Positions 7,979-16,684 of a stretch of 64,000 bases of DNA are shown here, piece after piece. The notes under the pieces were generated by a model. It was not told the origin of the DNA and ran no database searches. It worked only from the letters and a program-made list of their open reading frames with translations. Source of the DNA: Variovorax boronicumulans (GTDB lineage Bacteria > Pseudomonadota > Gammaproteobacteria > Burkholderiales > Burkholderiaceae_C); contig NZ_JAUSSG010000003.1 in the NCBI RefSeq assembly GCF_030812215.1, forward strand, positions 124,001 to 188,000, read 5' to 3'. The position numbers were made by a program, and so were the translations under genes. Position 1 is the stretch's first letter; every line of letters begins with the position of its first letter.

Positions 7979-8776
7979 TCAGGCGTACGCGGGACCTAAG
8001 CCTCGGCGCAAGCGAGCGCTCGCAAAGTCCACGAGGGTGACCAGCACGAACATCGCGATCAGCACCGTCATCGCCTGCTGCTGCTGGAAGATCGACAGGT
8101 GGAAGTACAGCAGCTGTCCCAGCCCGCCGCCGCCCACGAAGCCGAGCACCGCGGCCATGCGGATGTTCATCTCCCAGCGGTAGAGCGTGTAGGCGACCCA
8201 CTGCGGCAGCACGATCGGCAGGCTCGCGTAGCTGAAGGCGCTGACCGGGCCGGCGCCCGAGAGCGTGAGCGCGTGCTCGGGCTCGCGCGGGGCGTTTTCC
8301 AGCGCCTCGGCGAAGAGACGGCCCAGCACGCCGGTGGTGTGCAGCGAGAGCGCCAAGGCGCCTGCAAAAGGGCCGATGCCGGCCGCCAGCACCATCAGCG
8401 CAGCCCAGACCAGCTCGGGCACGCTGCGCAAGAAGTTGAGGACGAAGCGCGCGACATGCCGCGGCAGCCAGCCGGCGCGGCCCGAGGCTGGCAGCGCGAG
8501 CACGGCGCCCGCGATGGCCGCCAGCACCGTGCCGAGCGCCGACACGGCCAGCGTCTGCAACGCGCCGTTGCCGACCTTCGCGAGAAAGTCGGGCGACACA
8601 TCGGGCGGGAAGAATTCGGCGATGAACTTGCCCATGAGCCGCAGCGATTCGGCCGAGCCCAGCGCGCGGTAGTCGATGCCGAGGTAGACGAAGCTGGCGA
8701 CCGTCGCCGCCGCGATCAGTCCCACCGCGAACCAGCAGCGAAGGCAAGGAGGTGGGCGCGGCGGGAGCTTGCTCAT
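7979..8776 (-). CDS. PhnE-type ABC transporter permease (second copy)
   Basis: 265-residue inner-membrane permease of the phosphonate-transporter class. It has an N-terminal helix (FAVGLIAAATVASFVYLGI), the EAA-loop region with the APREPEHALTLSGAG stretch, the helix YTLYRWEMNIRMAAVLGFVGGGGLGQLL typical of PhnE, and a last helix. It is a paralogue of the preceding permease and starts at an ATG overlapping that gene's stop. The pair would form the heterodimeric channel for the ATPase and binding protein encoded upstream. The selU gene follows directly. Confidence 0.85.
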   Translation of the reverse strand: MSKLPPRPPPCLRCWFAVGLIAAATVASFVYLGIDYRALGSAESLRLMGKFIAEFFPPDVSPDFLAKVGNGALQTLAVSALGTVLAAIAGAVLALPASGRAGWLPRHVARFVLNFLRSVPELVWAALMVLAAGIGPFAGALALSLHTTGVLGRLFAEALENAPREPEHALTLSGAGPVSAFSYASLPIVLPQWVAYTLYRWEMNIRMAAVLGFVGGGGLGQLLYFHLSIFQQQQAMTVLIAMFVLVTLVDFASARLRRGLGPAYA

Positions 8777-9603
8777 GCGAGCAGCCTCCGCAGCGCATTG
8801 CTCAGCATGTCGGCCAGCAGCACGAGCACGAGAAACACGAGAAGGATGCTGCTCGCCTCGCCGCCATTGAGCATCTTCATCGACTGGTCCATCAGCTGGC
8901 CGAGGCCGCCTGCGCCGACGAAGCCCATCACCACCGAGGCGCGCACCGCGCATTCCCAGCGGTAGACGGTGTAGGAGGCCAGCTCCTGCGCGGTATGGGG
9001 CAAGAGGCCATAGCAGAGCGCCGCGAGCCGGCCGCTGCCGCTTTCGAGCAGCGCGCGTGCGGGGCGCGTGTCGGTCGATTCGAGGATTTCGGCGTAGACC
9101 TTGCCCAGCATGCCGCCGTAGGTGATGGCCAGCGCCAGTACACCGGCCGCGGGGCCGAGGCCGAGCGCGCGCACGAAGAGCAGTGCCCAGACGATTTCGG
9201 GAATGGCGCGCAGCACCATCAGCAGCCAGCGCGCGGCCTGCCGCACGATGCCGGCCTGCACGCGGCCCGGCCCCGGGCCGATGCGCGAGATGGAAAGGGC
9301 GCGCGTCGTCACGAACGCGAGCGGTGCGCCGATGAGCAACGCGAGCGCGGTGCCGGCCGTGGCCATGGCCAGCGTCTCCAGCGTGGCCTTGGCGAGCAAT
9401 GCGAGGAAGGCGGGCGAGCCATCGGGCGGAAAGAAGCCCGCGAGAAAGCCGCCGATGACCGCAAGGTTGCCGCTGCCGAGCAGCGCCCATGGCTTGAACT
9501 CCGAGAGCGCCAGCATCGGCCAGGCGATGACGAGCGCGGCGAGCCAGCCGGCCAGCCGCCGCATCGCCTGCGGATCGCGATGGACGACGGTGGTGGTGGT
9601 CAC
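8773..9603 (-). CDS. phnE: PhnE-type ABC transporter permease (first copy)
   Basis: 276-residue permease starting at a GTG that overlaps the stop of the ATPase gene (GTGA). It shares with its neighbour the N-terminal helix, a [16 protein letters not shown] motif, the [14 protein letters not shown] coupling region and [24 protein letters not shown]. PhnE-type permeases work with PhnC and PhnD to import phosphonates, phosphite or similar oxyanions. Two tandem permease genes with overlapping ends are a known variant (PhnDCEE). Confidence 0.87.
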   Translation of the reverse strand: MTTTTVVHRDPQAMRRLAGWLAALVIAWPMLALSEFKPWALLGSGNLAVIGGFLAGFFPPDGSPAFLALLAKATLETLAMATAGTALALLIGAPLAFVTTRALSISRIGPGPGRVQAGIVRQAARWLLMVLRAIPEIVWALLFVRALGLGPAAGVLALAITYGGMLGKVYAEILESTDTRPARALLESGSGRLAALCYGLLPHTAQELASYTVYRWECAVRASVVMGFVGAGGLGQLMDQSMKMLNGGEASSILLVFLVLVLLADMLSNALRRLLA

Positions 9604-10412
9604 GGGCAGTCCGGACGCTGGAAGGCCATCTCGGCGGCGACGGGCTGCGGCGCGTGCTGCACGGCCACGCCGCCTTCGCTCGCATAGAGCGCATCGAGCA
9701 TCGCGGGCGTGACCTCGGCGGTCGGCAGGTCGAACACCACCTGTCCGCTGCGCATGCCGACGACGCGGGGAAACCAGCGCAGTGCAAGGTCCACCGCATG
9801 CAGCGAGGCGACCAGCGTGGCGCCCGTGGATTCGCTCTGCGCAACGAGCTCGCCGATGGCGGCATCGGCCAGCGTCGGGTCGAGCGCGGAGACGGGCTCG
9901 TCGGCCAGCAGCAGGGCGGGCCGCTGGTACAGCACGCGCGCGATGCCCACGCGCTGCAACTGGCCACCCGAGAGGCGGTCGCAGCGGTCGAACAGGCGGT
10001 CTTCGAGCGAGAGGCGCGACAGCACCTCGTAGGCGCCGGCGATGTCCGAGGGATGAAAAAGCGAACCCAGCGCGCGCAGCACCGACCACTCGCCGAGCCG
10101 GCCCGCCAGCACCGCGGTGACCACGCGCAGGCGCGGCGCGATCGGCGGCGCCTGGTGCACGGTGCCGATGCGCGCGCGCAGCTTCTTCAGTGCGCCGGCC
10201 GGCAGCCGCCAGGGCCTGGCACCCAGCGCCTGCACATCTCCTTCACCGGGCCGCAATGCCGCGCCGAGCACGCGCAGCAGCGTCGTCTTGCCCGCGCCCG
10301 AAGGCCCGATGACGGCGATGCGCTCGCCATCGCGCGCGGCCAGCGTCACCCCGGCCAGCGCGCGCTGGCCGTTGGGATGCACCATGCCGACACCGTCGAG
10401 CGAGAAACCCAT
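9600..10412 (-). CDS. phnC: PhnC-type ABC transporter ATP-binding protein
   Basis: 270-residue ATPase with Walker [10 protein letters not shown], signature [15 protein letters not shown], Walker [15 protein letters not shown] and switch His in [10 protein letters not shown]. The early text [15 protein letters not shown] fits PhnC. It starts 17 bp after the binding-protein stop and ends by overlapping the first permease, so the transporter is one transcription unit. The named phosphonate role is from family resemblance; the flanking selenium genes raise another possibility. Confidence 0.87.
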   Translation of the reverse strand: MGFSLDGVGMVHPNGQRALAGVTLAARDGERIAVIGPSGAGKTTLLRVLGAALRPGEGDVQALGARPWRLPAGALKKLRARIGTVHQAPPIAPRLRVVTAVLAGRLGEWSVLRALGSLFHPSDIAGAYEVLSRLSLEDRLFDRCDRLSGGQLQRVGIARVLYQRPALLLADEPVSALDPTLADAAIGELVAQSESTGATLVASLHAVDLALRWFPRVVGMRSGQVVFDLPTAEVTPAMLDALYASEGGVAVQHAPQPVAAEMAFQRPDCP

Positions 10413-10429
10413 CCGCGCGTTCTCTCTTC

Positions 10430-11284
10430 TTACTTGATGAGGCCGGCCGACTTGCCCGCCGTCTCGATGCCGTCGTAGTTCGACGACTTCGTCGGAATGA
10501 ACTTGCTGGCGCGCTGCAGCGCCATGATTTCCTTGTGCGCCGGGTTCGCGGGGTCGAGCTTCAGGAACGCGTCCGTCAGCTTCTTCTGCAGCGCCGCGTC
10601 CATGCCCGGGCGCACCGTCCAGTTGTAGTCGTAGTAGGTCGGCGTGGTCGCGAGCACGCGCACCTTGGCGGCGTTGGGGTTCTTCGACTCGACCAGCTTG
10701 TCCCACACCGAGGCGTTGAGCACACCGGCTTCGGCGCGCGATGCGGCAACGAAGGCCACGGTCGCGTCGTGCGCGCCCGAGAACGCGACGGTCTTGAAGT
10801 CCTTCTCGGGGTTGATGCCAGCCTGCAGCAGGAAGTAGCGCGGCATCAGGCTGCCGGAGGTGGAGGAGGGCGCGCCGAATGCGAAGGTCTTGCCCTTCAG
10901 GTCGGCCAGCGTCTTGGCGGTGCTGGCCACCGGCACGATGAACTTGCTGGTGAACACCTCGTCTTCCGCGCGCTGCACGATCGGCACCGCGCCGCCGTTG
11001 GTGCGGATGCGCGCCTGCACGAAGGTGAAGCCGCCGAGCCAGGCCATGTCGATCTTGTTCGTCGCCAGGCCCTCGACCACGGCGGCGTAGTCGGTCACGG
11101 GCGTGAACTGCACGTCCATGCCGGTTTCCTTCTTCAGGTAGTCGCCCAGCGGGGTGAACTTGCGCTGCAGTTCGGTGGGCGCCTCGTCGGGAATGGCCGA
11201 GACGCGCAGCACGCCCTGCGCGAGGGCGCCGAAGCTGGCGACCGAGACGGTGAGCGCGAGCGCGATGCGGGAGAGCTTGTTCAT
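10430..11284 (-). CDS. phnD: PhnD-type periplasmic oxyanion-binding protein
   Basis: 284-residue binding protein with a signal peptide ([23 protein letters not shown]). Family text includes [44 protein letters not shown] and a segment around [15 protein letters not shown] that lines the anion pocket of PhnD/PtxB-like proteins. The frame is open well upstream, but only the 11284 start gives a proper signal peptide. It is the first gene of the transporter-selU unit and is divergent from selD across a 109-bp promoter gap. Ligand identity cannot be read from sequence. Confidence 0.87.
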   Translation of the reverse strand: MNKLSRIALALTVSVASFGALAQGVLRVSAIPDEAPTELQRKFTPLGDYLKKETGMDVQFTPVTDYAAVVEGLATNKIDMAWLGGFTFVQARIRTNGGAVPIVQRAEDEVFTSKFIVPVASTAKTLADLKGKTFAFGAPSSTSGSLMPRYFLLQAGINPEKDFKTVAFSGAHDATVAFVAASRAEAGVLNASVWDKLVESKNPNAAKVRVLATTPTYYDYNWTVRPGMDAALQKKLTDAFLKLDPANPAHKEIMALQRASKFIPTKSSNYDGIETAGKSAGLIK

Positions 11285-11393
11285 GAGGATGGCCTGTGGT
11301 GAGAACGATAAAAAGGGTGTATCGGCAGCGATGGGCGCAACGCGGGTGGGGCTTCGATAATCGCGGCTTGTCTCATCCGACCGAACCGCTTCC

Positions 11394-12473
11394 ATGACCG
11401 ATGCCGCATCCTCCAAGCTTCTGAATCCGCTGGCGCCGCTGCGACTCACCAGCTTCTCGCACGGTGGCGGCTGCGGCTGCAAGATCGCGCCCGGGGTGCT
11501 GTCGCAGATCCTGAAGAACCACGCGGGGGGAATGATCCCGCCCGAGCTCATGGTGGGCATCGAGACCGCCGACGACGCGGCAGTCTACAGGCTCAACGAC
11601 CAGCAGGCGCTGATCGCGACCACCGACTTCTTCATGCCCATCGTGGACGACCCCTACGAGTTCGGGCGCATCGCGGCCACCAATGCGATCAGCGACGTGT
11701 ACGCCATGGGTGGCCGGCCGATCATGGCGCTGGCGCTCGTGGCGATGCCGATCAACCAGCTGCCTGTGGAAGTGATCGCCGAGATCGTGCGCGGCGGGCA
11801 GGACGTGTGCCGCGCGGCCGGCATTCCGATCGCGGGCGGCCACACCATCGACTCGGTCGAACCCATCTACGGCCTCGTCGCGATGGGGCTGGTGCATCCG
11901 GACCGCGTGCGCCGCAATGCCGATGCGAAGGCCGGCGACGTGCTGGTGCTGGGCAAGCCACTCGGCGTGGGCGTGCTGTCGGCGGCGCTCAAGAAGGAGC
12001 AGCTGTCGGAGGCGGGCTACCGGCAGCTGATCGAGAACACCACCAGGCTCAACACGCCCGGCATCGCACTGGCTGCGCTCGACGGCGTGCACGCACTGAC
12101 CGACGTGACGGGCTTCGGCCTCGCCGGCCACGCGCTCGAGTTGGCGCGCGGCGCGAAGCTGGCCGCGGTGCTCGAATGGTCGAAGGTGCCGCTGCTCGAC
12201 AACGTGGCCGCGATGGCTGCCGAGGGCTTCGTCACCGGCGCATCGGGCCGCAACTGGGCGGGCTACGGTGCCGACGTGGAACTGGCCGCAGGTCTGCCGT
12301 CCACCGCGCAGAACCTGCTGAGCGATCCGCAGACTTCCGGGGGCCTGCTCGTGAGCTGCGCGCCTGAAGCGGTCGATGCGGTGCTGGAGATCTTCCGCAA
12401 GGAAGGCTTTGCAGCGGCGGCCGTCATCGGCCGCGTCGAGGCGGGAGAGCCCGCCTTGCGCGTCCTGCCCTGA
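11394..12473 (+). CDS. selD: Selenide, water dikinase
   Basis: 359-residue enzyme that makes selenophosphate from selenide and ATP. The catalytic motif is SHGGGCGCK with Cys27 and Lys30, matching Cys17 and Lys20 of E. coli SelD; this is a cysteine rather than selenocysteine form. Other features are GIETADDAAVYRL, GGRPIMALALVAMPI, AGGHTIDSVEPIYGLVAMG and TDVTGFGLAGH. It supplies selU, which ends the divergent operon. No selA or selB was seen in the window, so use for selenouridine alone is possible. Confidence 0.95.
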   Translation: MTDAASSKLLNPLAPLRLTSFSHGGGCGCKIAPGVLSQILKNHAGGMIPPELMVGIETADDAAVYRLNDQQALIATTDFFMPIVDDPYEFGRIAATNAISDVYAMGGRPIMALALVAMPINQLPVEVIAEIVRGGQDVCRAAGIPIAGGHTIDSVEPIYGLVAMGLVHPDRVRRNADAKAGDVLVLGKPLGVGVLSAALKKEQLSEAGYRQLIENTTRLNTPGIALAALDGVHALTDVTGFGLAGHALELARGAKLAAVLEWSKVPLLDNVAAMAAEGFVTGASGRNWAGYGADVELAAGLPSTAQNLLSDPQTSGGLLVSCAPEAVDAVLEIFRKEGFAAAAVIGRVEAGEPALRVLP

Positions 12474-12561
12474 CCCCCTGCTTTTCGCGCCCGGCCTGCC
12501 CCAAGGGGGAAATAACCCTTGAACCCGCCCGCGGCAGTAGCCGTCGGCTATCGTTCGCGCC

Positions 12562-15078
12562 ATGACCGACTCCCTCCGCCTTGGCTGGCGCACGCTCTGG
12601 CGCGACCTGCGCGCCGGTGAGCTGCGCCTCTTGATCGTTGCCGTGCTGCTGGCCGTGGCCGCACTCACGGCGGTCGGCTTCTTCGCCGACCGGCTGCAGG
12701 GCGGGTTGAAGCGCGATGCGCGGCAACTGCTGGGCGGCGATGCGGTGATCGTGAGCGACAACCCGACGCCCGATGCCTTCGTGGCGCAGGCGAAATCGCT
12801 GGGCCTGGAAGGCACGGCCACCTACGGCTTTCCCACCATGGCGCGGGCCGACGACGTGCAGGGCGGCGCGAGCAAGCTCGTGGCGCTGAAGGCGGTGACG
12901 ACGGGGTATCCGCTGCGCGGCAACCTGCAGACCTCGACCACCTTCGCGGGCCCGGGCGAGATCACCCGCGACATCCCGCCGGCCGGCGAGGTGTGGGTCG
13001 ATGCCTCGTTGCTCGATTCGCTCGGCCTGAAGATCGGCGACCCGCTGCTCCTGGGTGACACGAGCCTGCGCGTGGGCCGCATCATCACGCTGGAGCCCGA
13101 CCGGGGCGCCGGCTTCATGAGCTTTTCGCCGCGCGTGATGCTCAACCAGGCCGACGTGGCGCGCACCGGGCTCGTGCAGCCGGCCAGCCGCGTGGGCTAT
13201 CGCTACGCCGTGGCGGGCAGCGATGCGGCGGTCAAGCGTTTCACCGACTGGGCCGAGGCCACCATCAAGAAGGGCGAGTTGCGCGGCGTGCGGCTCGATT
13301 CCTTCGAAGGCGGCCGGCCCGAAATGCGCCAGACGCTCGAACGCGCCGAGAAATTCCTGAGCCTCGTCGCGCTGCTCGCGGCGCTGCTGTCGGCCGTGGC
13401 CGTGGCGCTCGCCGCGCGCGGATTCGCGGCCAGCCACCTGGACGACTGCGCGATGCTGCGCGTGCTCGGCCAGAGCCAGCGCACCATCGCGATGGCCTAT
13501 GCCTTCGAGTTCGCGGTGATCGGCCTCGTGGCGAGCGGCATCGGCGTGGCCATCGGCTTTGCGGTGCACTACGTGTTCGTGCTGCTGCTGGCCGGGTTGG
13601 TCGAGACGGCGCTGCCCGCCGCCACGCTGTGGCCGGTGGCCTTCGGCCTCGGCATGGGGCTCACGCTGCTGTTCGCCTTCGGCCTGCCGCCGGTGCTGCA
13701 ATTGGCGCGCGTGCCGCCGCTGCGCGTGATCCGGCGCGACGTGGGCGGGCTCAAGCCCGCATCGCTCGCGGTGCTCGGCATCGGCGTGGCGGGTTTTGCG
13801 GCGCTGCTGATGGCGGCGAGCAGCGACATCAAGCTCGGCCTGATCGCGGTCGGCGGCTTTGCGGGTGCCGTGGCCGTGTTCGCATTGCTCAGCTGGCTCG
13901 CGGTAAAGGTGCTGCGCCGCAGCGTCAACGAGACCACCGCGCCGCGCTGGCTGGTGCTGGCCACTCGGCAGATTTCGGCGCGGCCCGCCTATGCCGTGGT
14001 GCAGGTCAGCGCGCTCGCAGTGGGCCTGCTGGCGCTGGTGCTGCTCGTGCTGCTCCGTACCGACCTCGTCGCCAGCTGGCGCAAGGCCACGCCGCCCGAC
14101 GCGCCGAACCGTTTCGTCATCAACGTGATGCCAGACCAGAGCGATGCGTTCCAGAAGTCGCTGCGCGATGCGGGCGTGGGCAAGTTCGACTGGTACCCGA
14201 TGATCCGTGGGCGCCTGGTTGCGATCAACGACAAGCCGGTGACCCCCGACGACTACGTCGAGGACCGCGCCAAGCGCCTGGTGGACCGCGAGTTCAACTT
14301 GAGCAACGCCATGGAGGCGCCCGCGCACAACAGCATCACCGCGGGCGCATGGAAGCCCGGCGCGGCGGGCGAGGTGAGCGTGGAAGAAGGCCTGGCCGAC
14401 ACGCTGGGCCTGAAGCTCGGCGACACACTGCGCTTCGACATCGGCGGCATGCAGAACGACGCGCGCATCACCTCGCTGCGCAAGGTCGACTGGGGCTCGA
14501 TGCACGCCAACTTCTTCGTGATGTACACGGTGGCCTCGCTGCCCGACGTGCCGGTCACCTACATGGGCGCCTTCCGCGCGCCCGAGACGCGCGGTTTCGA
14601 CAACGCGCTGGTGCGCAGCTACCCGAACGTGACCAACGTGGACATGAGCGCGACCATCAACCAGGTGCAGCGCGTGCTCGACCAGGTGATCCGCGCGGTC
14701 GAGTTCCTGTTCGGCTTCACGCTCGCGGCGGGGCTGGTGGTGCTGTTCGCCGCGGTAACGGCCACGCGCGAGGAGCGGGCACGCGAGTTCGCGGTGATGC
14801 GTGCGGTCGGCGCACGCGCGAGCCTCTTGCGGCAGGTGCAGCGCGCCGAGCTGATCGGCGTGGGCCTGCTCGCGGGCTTTCTCGCGAGCATCGTGGCCTC
14901 GGTGATCGGCTGGGGGCTCGCGCGCTATGTGTTCGAGTTCACCTGGACCGCATCGCCGATCGTGCCTGTCGCGGGCGCGCTGGCCGGCGCGGCGCTCGCG
15001 CTGGCTGCGGGGTGGTGGGGCCTGCGCGACGTGCTGCGCCGCCCGGTGGTCGACACGCTGCGCCGCGCGGCCGAATAG
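12562..15078 (+). CDS. FtsX-type ABC transporter permease (YbbP-like)
   Basis: 838-residue membrane protein with the double FtsX layout: one N-terminal helix (LRLLIVAVLLAVAALTAVGFFA), a large extracytoplasmic domain, a cluster of helices at about residues 268-500, a second extracytoplasmic domain, and a final FtsX helix set starting near VIRAVEFLFGFTLAAGLVVLFAAV with the cytoplasmic AREFAVMRAVGA loop. E. coli YbbP has this plan and pairs with ATPase YbbA. No ATPase gene is adjacent here. The role is unproven, probably lipid or lipoprotein handling in the envelope. Confidence 0.85.
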   Translation: MTDSLRLGWRTLWRDLRAGELRLLIVAVLLAVAALTAVGFFADRLQGGLKRDARQLLGGDAVIVSDNPTPDAFVAQAKSLGLEGTATYGFPTMARADDVQGGASKLVALKAVTTGYPLRGNLQTSTTFAGPGEITRDIPPAGEVWVDASLLDSLGLKIGDPLLLGDTSLRVGRIITLEPDRGAGFMSFSPRVMLNQADVARTGLVQPASRVGYRYAVAGSDAAVKRFTDWAEATIKKGELRGVRLDSFEGGRPEMRQTLERAEKFLSLVALLAALLSAVAVALAARGFAASHLDDCAMLRVLGQSQRTIAMAYAFEFAVIGLVASGIGVAIGFAVHYVFVLLLAGLVETALPAATLWPVAFGLGMGLTLLFAFGLPPVLQLARVPPLRVIRRDVGGLKPASLAVLGIGVAGFAALLMAASSDIKLGLIAVGGFAGAVAVFALLSWLAVKVLRRSVNETTAPRWLVLATRQISARPAYAVVQVSALAVGLLALVLLVLLRTDLVASWRKATPPDAPNRFVINVMPDQSDAFQKSLRDAGVGKFDWYPMIRGRLVAINDKPVTPDDYVEDRAKRLVDREFNLSNAMEAPAHNSITAGAWKPGAAGEVSVEEGLADTLGLKLGDTLRFDIGGMQNDARITSLRKVDWGSMHANFFVMYTVASLPDVPVTYMGAFRAPETRGFDNALVRSYPNVTNVDMSATINQVQRVLDQVIRAVEFLFGFTLAAGLVVLFAAVTATREERAREFAVMRAVGARASLLRQVQRAELIGVGLLAGFLASIVASVIGWGLARYVFEFTWTASPIVPVAGALAGAALALAAGWWGLRDVLRRPVVDTLRRAAE

Positions 15079-15122
15079 GGACCGGCGGCACCGTACAGTT
15101 TTTTTCTTTCGCGATCGGCAAG

Positions 15123-15158
15123 ACGGGGCCGGGGATGCAATACATTCCCCGGCCCCGT
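15123..15158. terminator. Perfect 13-bp inverted repeat, terminator-like
   Basis: ACGGGGCCGGGGA at 15123-15135 and its exact reverse complement at 15146-15158 enclose a 10-nt loop. It lies between the FtsX-type permease gene and the ATPase gene. The stem is very GC-rich, but only a weak T-rich stretch follows (ATTCATTT), so it may be a terminator or a protein-binding dyad. Confidence 0.5.
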
Positions 15159-15185
15159 ATTCATTTCAAGAAGAGAAATTCCTGC

Positions 15186-16664
15186 ATGCGCTTGGCGTCA
15201 TTCCAGATCACCAACTTTCGCTCGATCAACGACAGCGGCTCCATCGACTCCACACAGATCACGGCGATCCTCGGTCGAAATGACAGCGGCAAATCGAACC
15301 TGCTGCGCGCGCTCCACAGCCTGAACCCGGCCGAAGGCCTCGCAGAACTCAGTCCGATCAAGGACTTTCCGCGGCACCGCCGCCTCGAGGAATGCCGGGG
15401 CGACACGCCCGTCGTCGCGACGCGCTGGGCGCTCGACGACAGCGAACGCGCCGAACTGAAGGCGATTCTTCCGCGCGCATCGGACGTGCGCCATGTCACC
15501 GCGGGCCGGGGCTATGCCGCGGCGCGCTGGACCGGCCTCGAAGGCCTCGGCGAACTCTCGCTCGACGTGTCGGACATCAAGGGCAAGGTCCGCAAGATCG
15601 TGCCCGCCGTCAAGGCCGCGGCCGAGAAGGTCGCCGAAGCCGCCCGCGCCACGCTGGAGCAGGAGGCCGATGCCTTCGACGCCGCGATGATCCCGAGCCC
15701 CGACTACATCCGGTGGTCCGAAGGCGCGGTGAAGGCGCTGCAGGCCCTGCGCCGGGCGATGGCCGCGGCGGATGCCGAACTCAGCGACAAGCAGGAGCAG
15801 ATGCTGGTCGAGCTGGAGGAGATGGCCCATGCCATTGCCAACGACACGCCCGCGCTTGCGAAGGCGAAGCAATGGGTGCTCGAAAAGCTGCCGCGCTTCG
15901 TCTACGTGGACGAATACCCCGCACTGCCCGGCCGCCAGAACATCGCCGACTACCTCGTGCGCAAGGGCTGGGGCCAGGCCATGCCCGAGCAGCGCAGCTT
16001 CGAGAAGCTCTGCAAGGTCGCGGGGCTCGATCCGCAGCTGCTGCAGGACCTGCTCGAGAAGAACGACCAGGCCACGCGCAACCAACTCGTGAACCGCGCG
16101 GGCTCGGTCGTCACCTCGGAAATCCGCCGGGTGTGGAAGGACCGCGAACTCAAGGTCCGCTTCAACCTCGACGGGCCGTACATGGACACGCTGGTGTCCG
16201 ACCCGAACGGCGCCTACGAGGTCGAAGTGAATCTCGACGAGCGCAGCCGCGGCTTCCAGTGGTTCTTCTCGTTCTACATCACCTTCTTTGCCGACACGCG
16301 GGGCGCGGGTGATGCCATCTTGCTGCTGGACGAGCCGGGCCTGCACCTGCACGCGAATTCGCAGGCCGACCTGCTCGCGCACTTCGAACGCGACTTCGGC
16401 AACCAGATCGTCTATACGACGCACTCGCCGTTCATGGTGCCCGTGCACCGGCTGGATGCGGTGCGCACGGCCAGCATGAGCGAGGCGGCGGGGACGACGG
16501 TGAGCAACAAGGCCGAAGGGGATGCGCGGACGCTTTATCCGTTGCAGGCGGCGATTGCGCTGAGCCGGATGGGGAGTGAGCCGGTGAAGGCGCAGCCGAA
16601 GGAGAGCGTGCCGCGCGTCGAGGCCCCGCCCGCGGAAGCACGCATCGCAGAAACGGTCCTCTGA
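15186..16664 (+). CDS. OLD-like AAA ATPase lacking the TOPRIM nuclease domain
   Basis: 492-residue ATPase of the ABC/SMC-like OLD group. The N-terminus has FQITNFRSINDS and the Walker A GRNDSGKSN; a helical insertion fills about residues 135-330; the C-terminal lobe has RSRGFQWFFSF, Walker B AILLLDEPGLHLH and YTTHSPFMVP. In full-length OLD nucleases the text after RTLYPLQAAI leads into a TOPRIM domain. Here it ends within about 35 residues in a proline- and alanine-rich tail. Either the nuclease was lost or this is a stand-alone ATPase. The start at 15186 follows a GAAGAG purine stretch; the frame is open upstream through the preceding gene but on another reading. Confidence 0.8.
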   Translation: MRLASFQITNFRSINDSGSIDSTQITAILGRNDSGKSNLLRALHSLNPAEGLAELSPIKDFPRHRRLEECRGDTPVVATRWALDDSERAELKAILPRASDVRHVTAGRGYAAARWTGLEGLGELSLDVSDIKGKVRKIVPAVKAAAEKVAEAARATLEQEADAFDAAMIPSPDYIRWSEGAVKALQALRRAMAAADAELSDKQEQMLVELEEMAHAIANDTPALAKAKQWVLEKLPRFVYVDEYPALPGRQNIADYLVRKGWGQAMPEQRSFEKLCKVAGLDPQLLQDLLEKNDQATRNQLVNRAGSVVTSEIRRVWKDRELKVRFNLDGPYMDTLVSDPNGAYEVEVNLDERSRGFQWFFSFYITFFADTRGAGDAILLLDEPGLHLHANSQADLLAHFERDFGNQIVYTTHSPFMVPVHRLDAVRTASMSEAAGTTVSNKAEGDARTLYPLQAAIALSRMGSEPVKAQPKESVPRVEAPPAEARIAETVL

Positions 16665-16684
16665 TATACGGCTCGCCGCCTGCC

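Noticed and set aside
12474-12561. Fifth copy of the operon-gap repeat after selD
   Set aside because: A stretch resembling CCTTGGGGCAGGCCGGGCG on the minus strand is present, but it is short and imperfect and there is no bridging frame.
13629-15185. Long N-terminal extension of the OLD-like ATPase frame
   Set aside because: This part is an Arg-rich shadow of the FtsX-type gene; the ATPase domain begins at the ATG at 15186 with the usual N-terminus.
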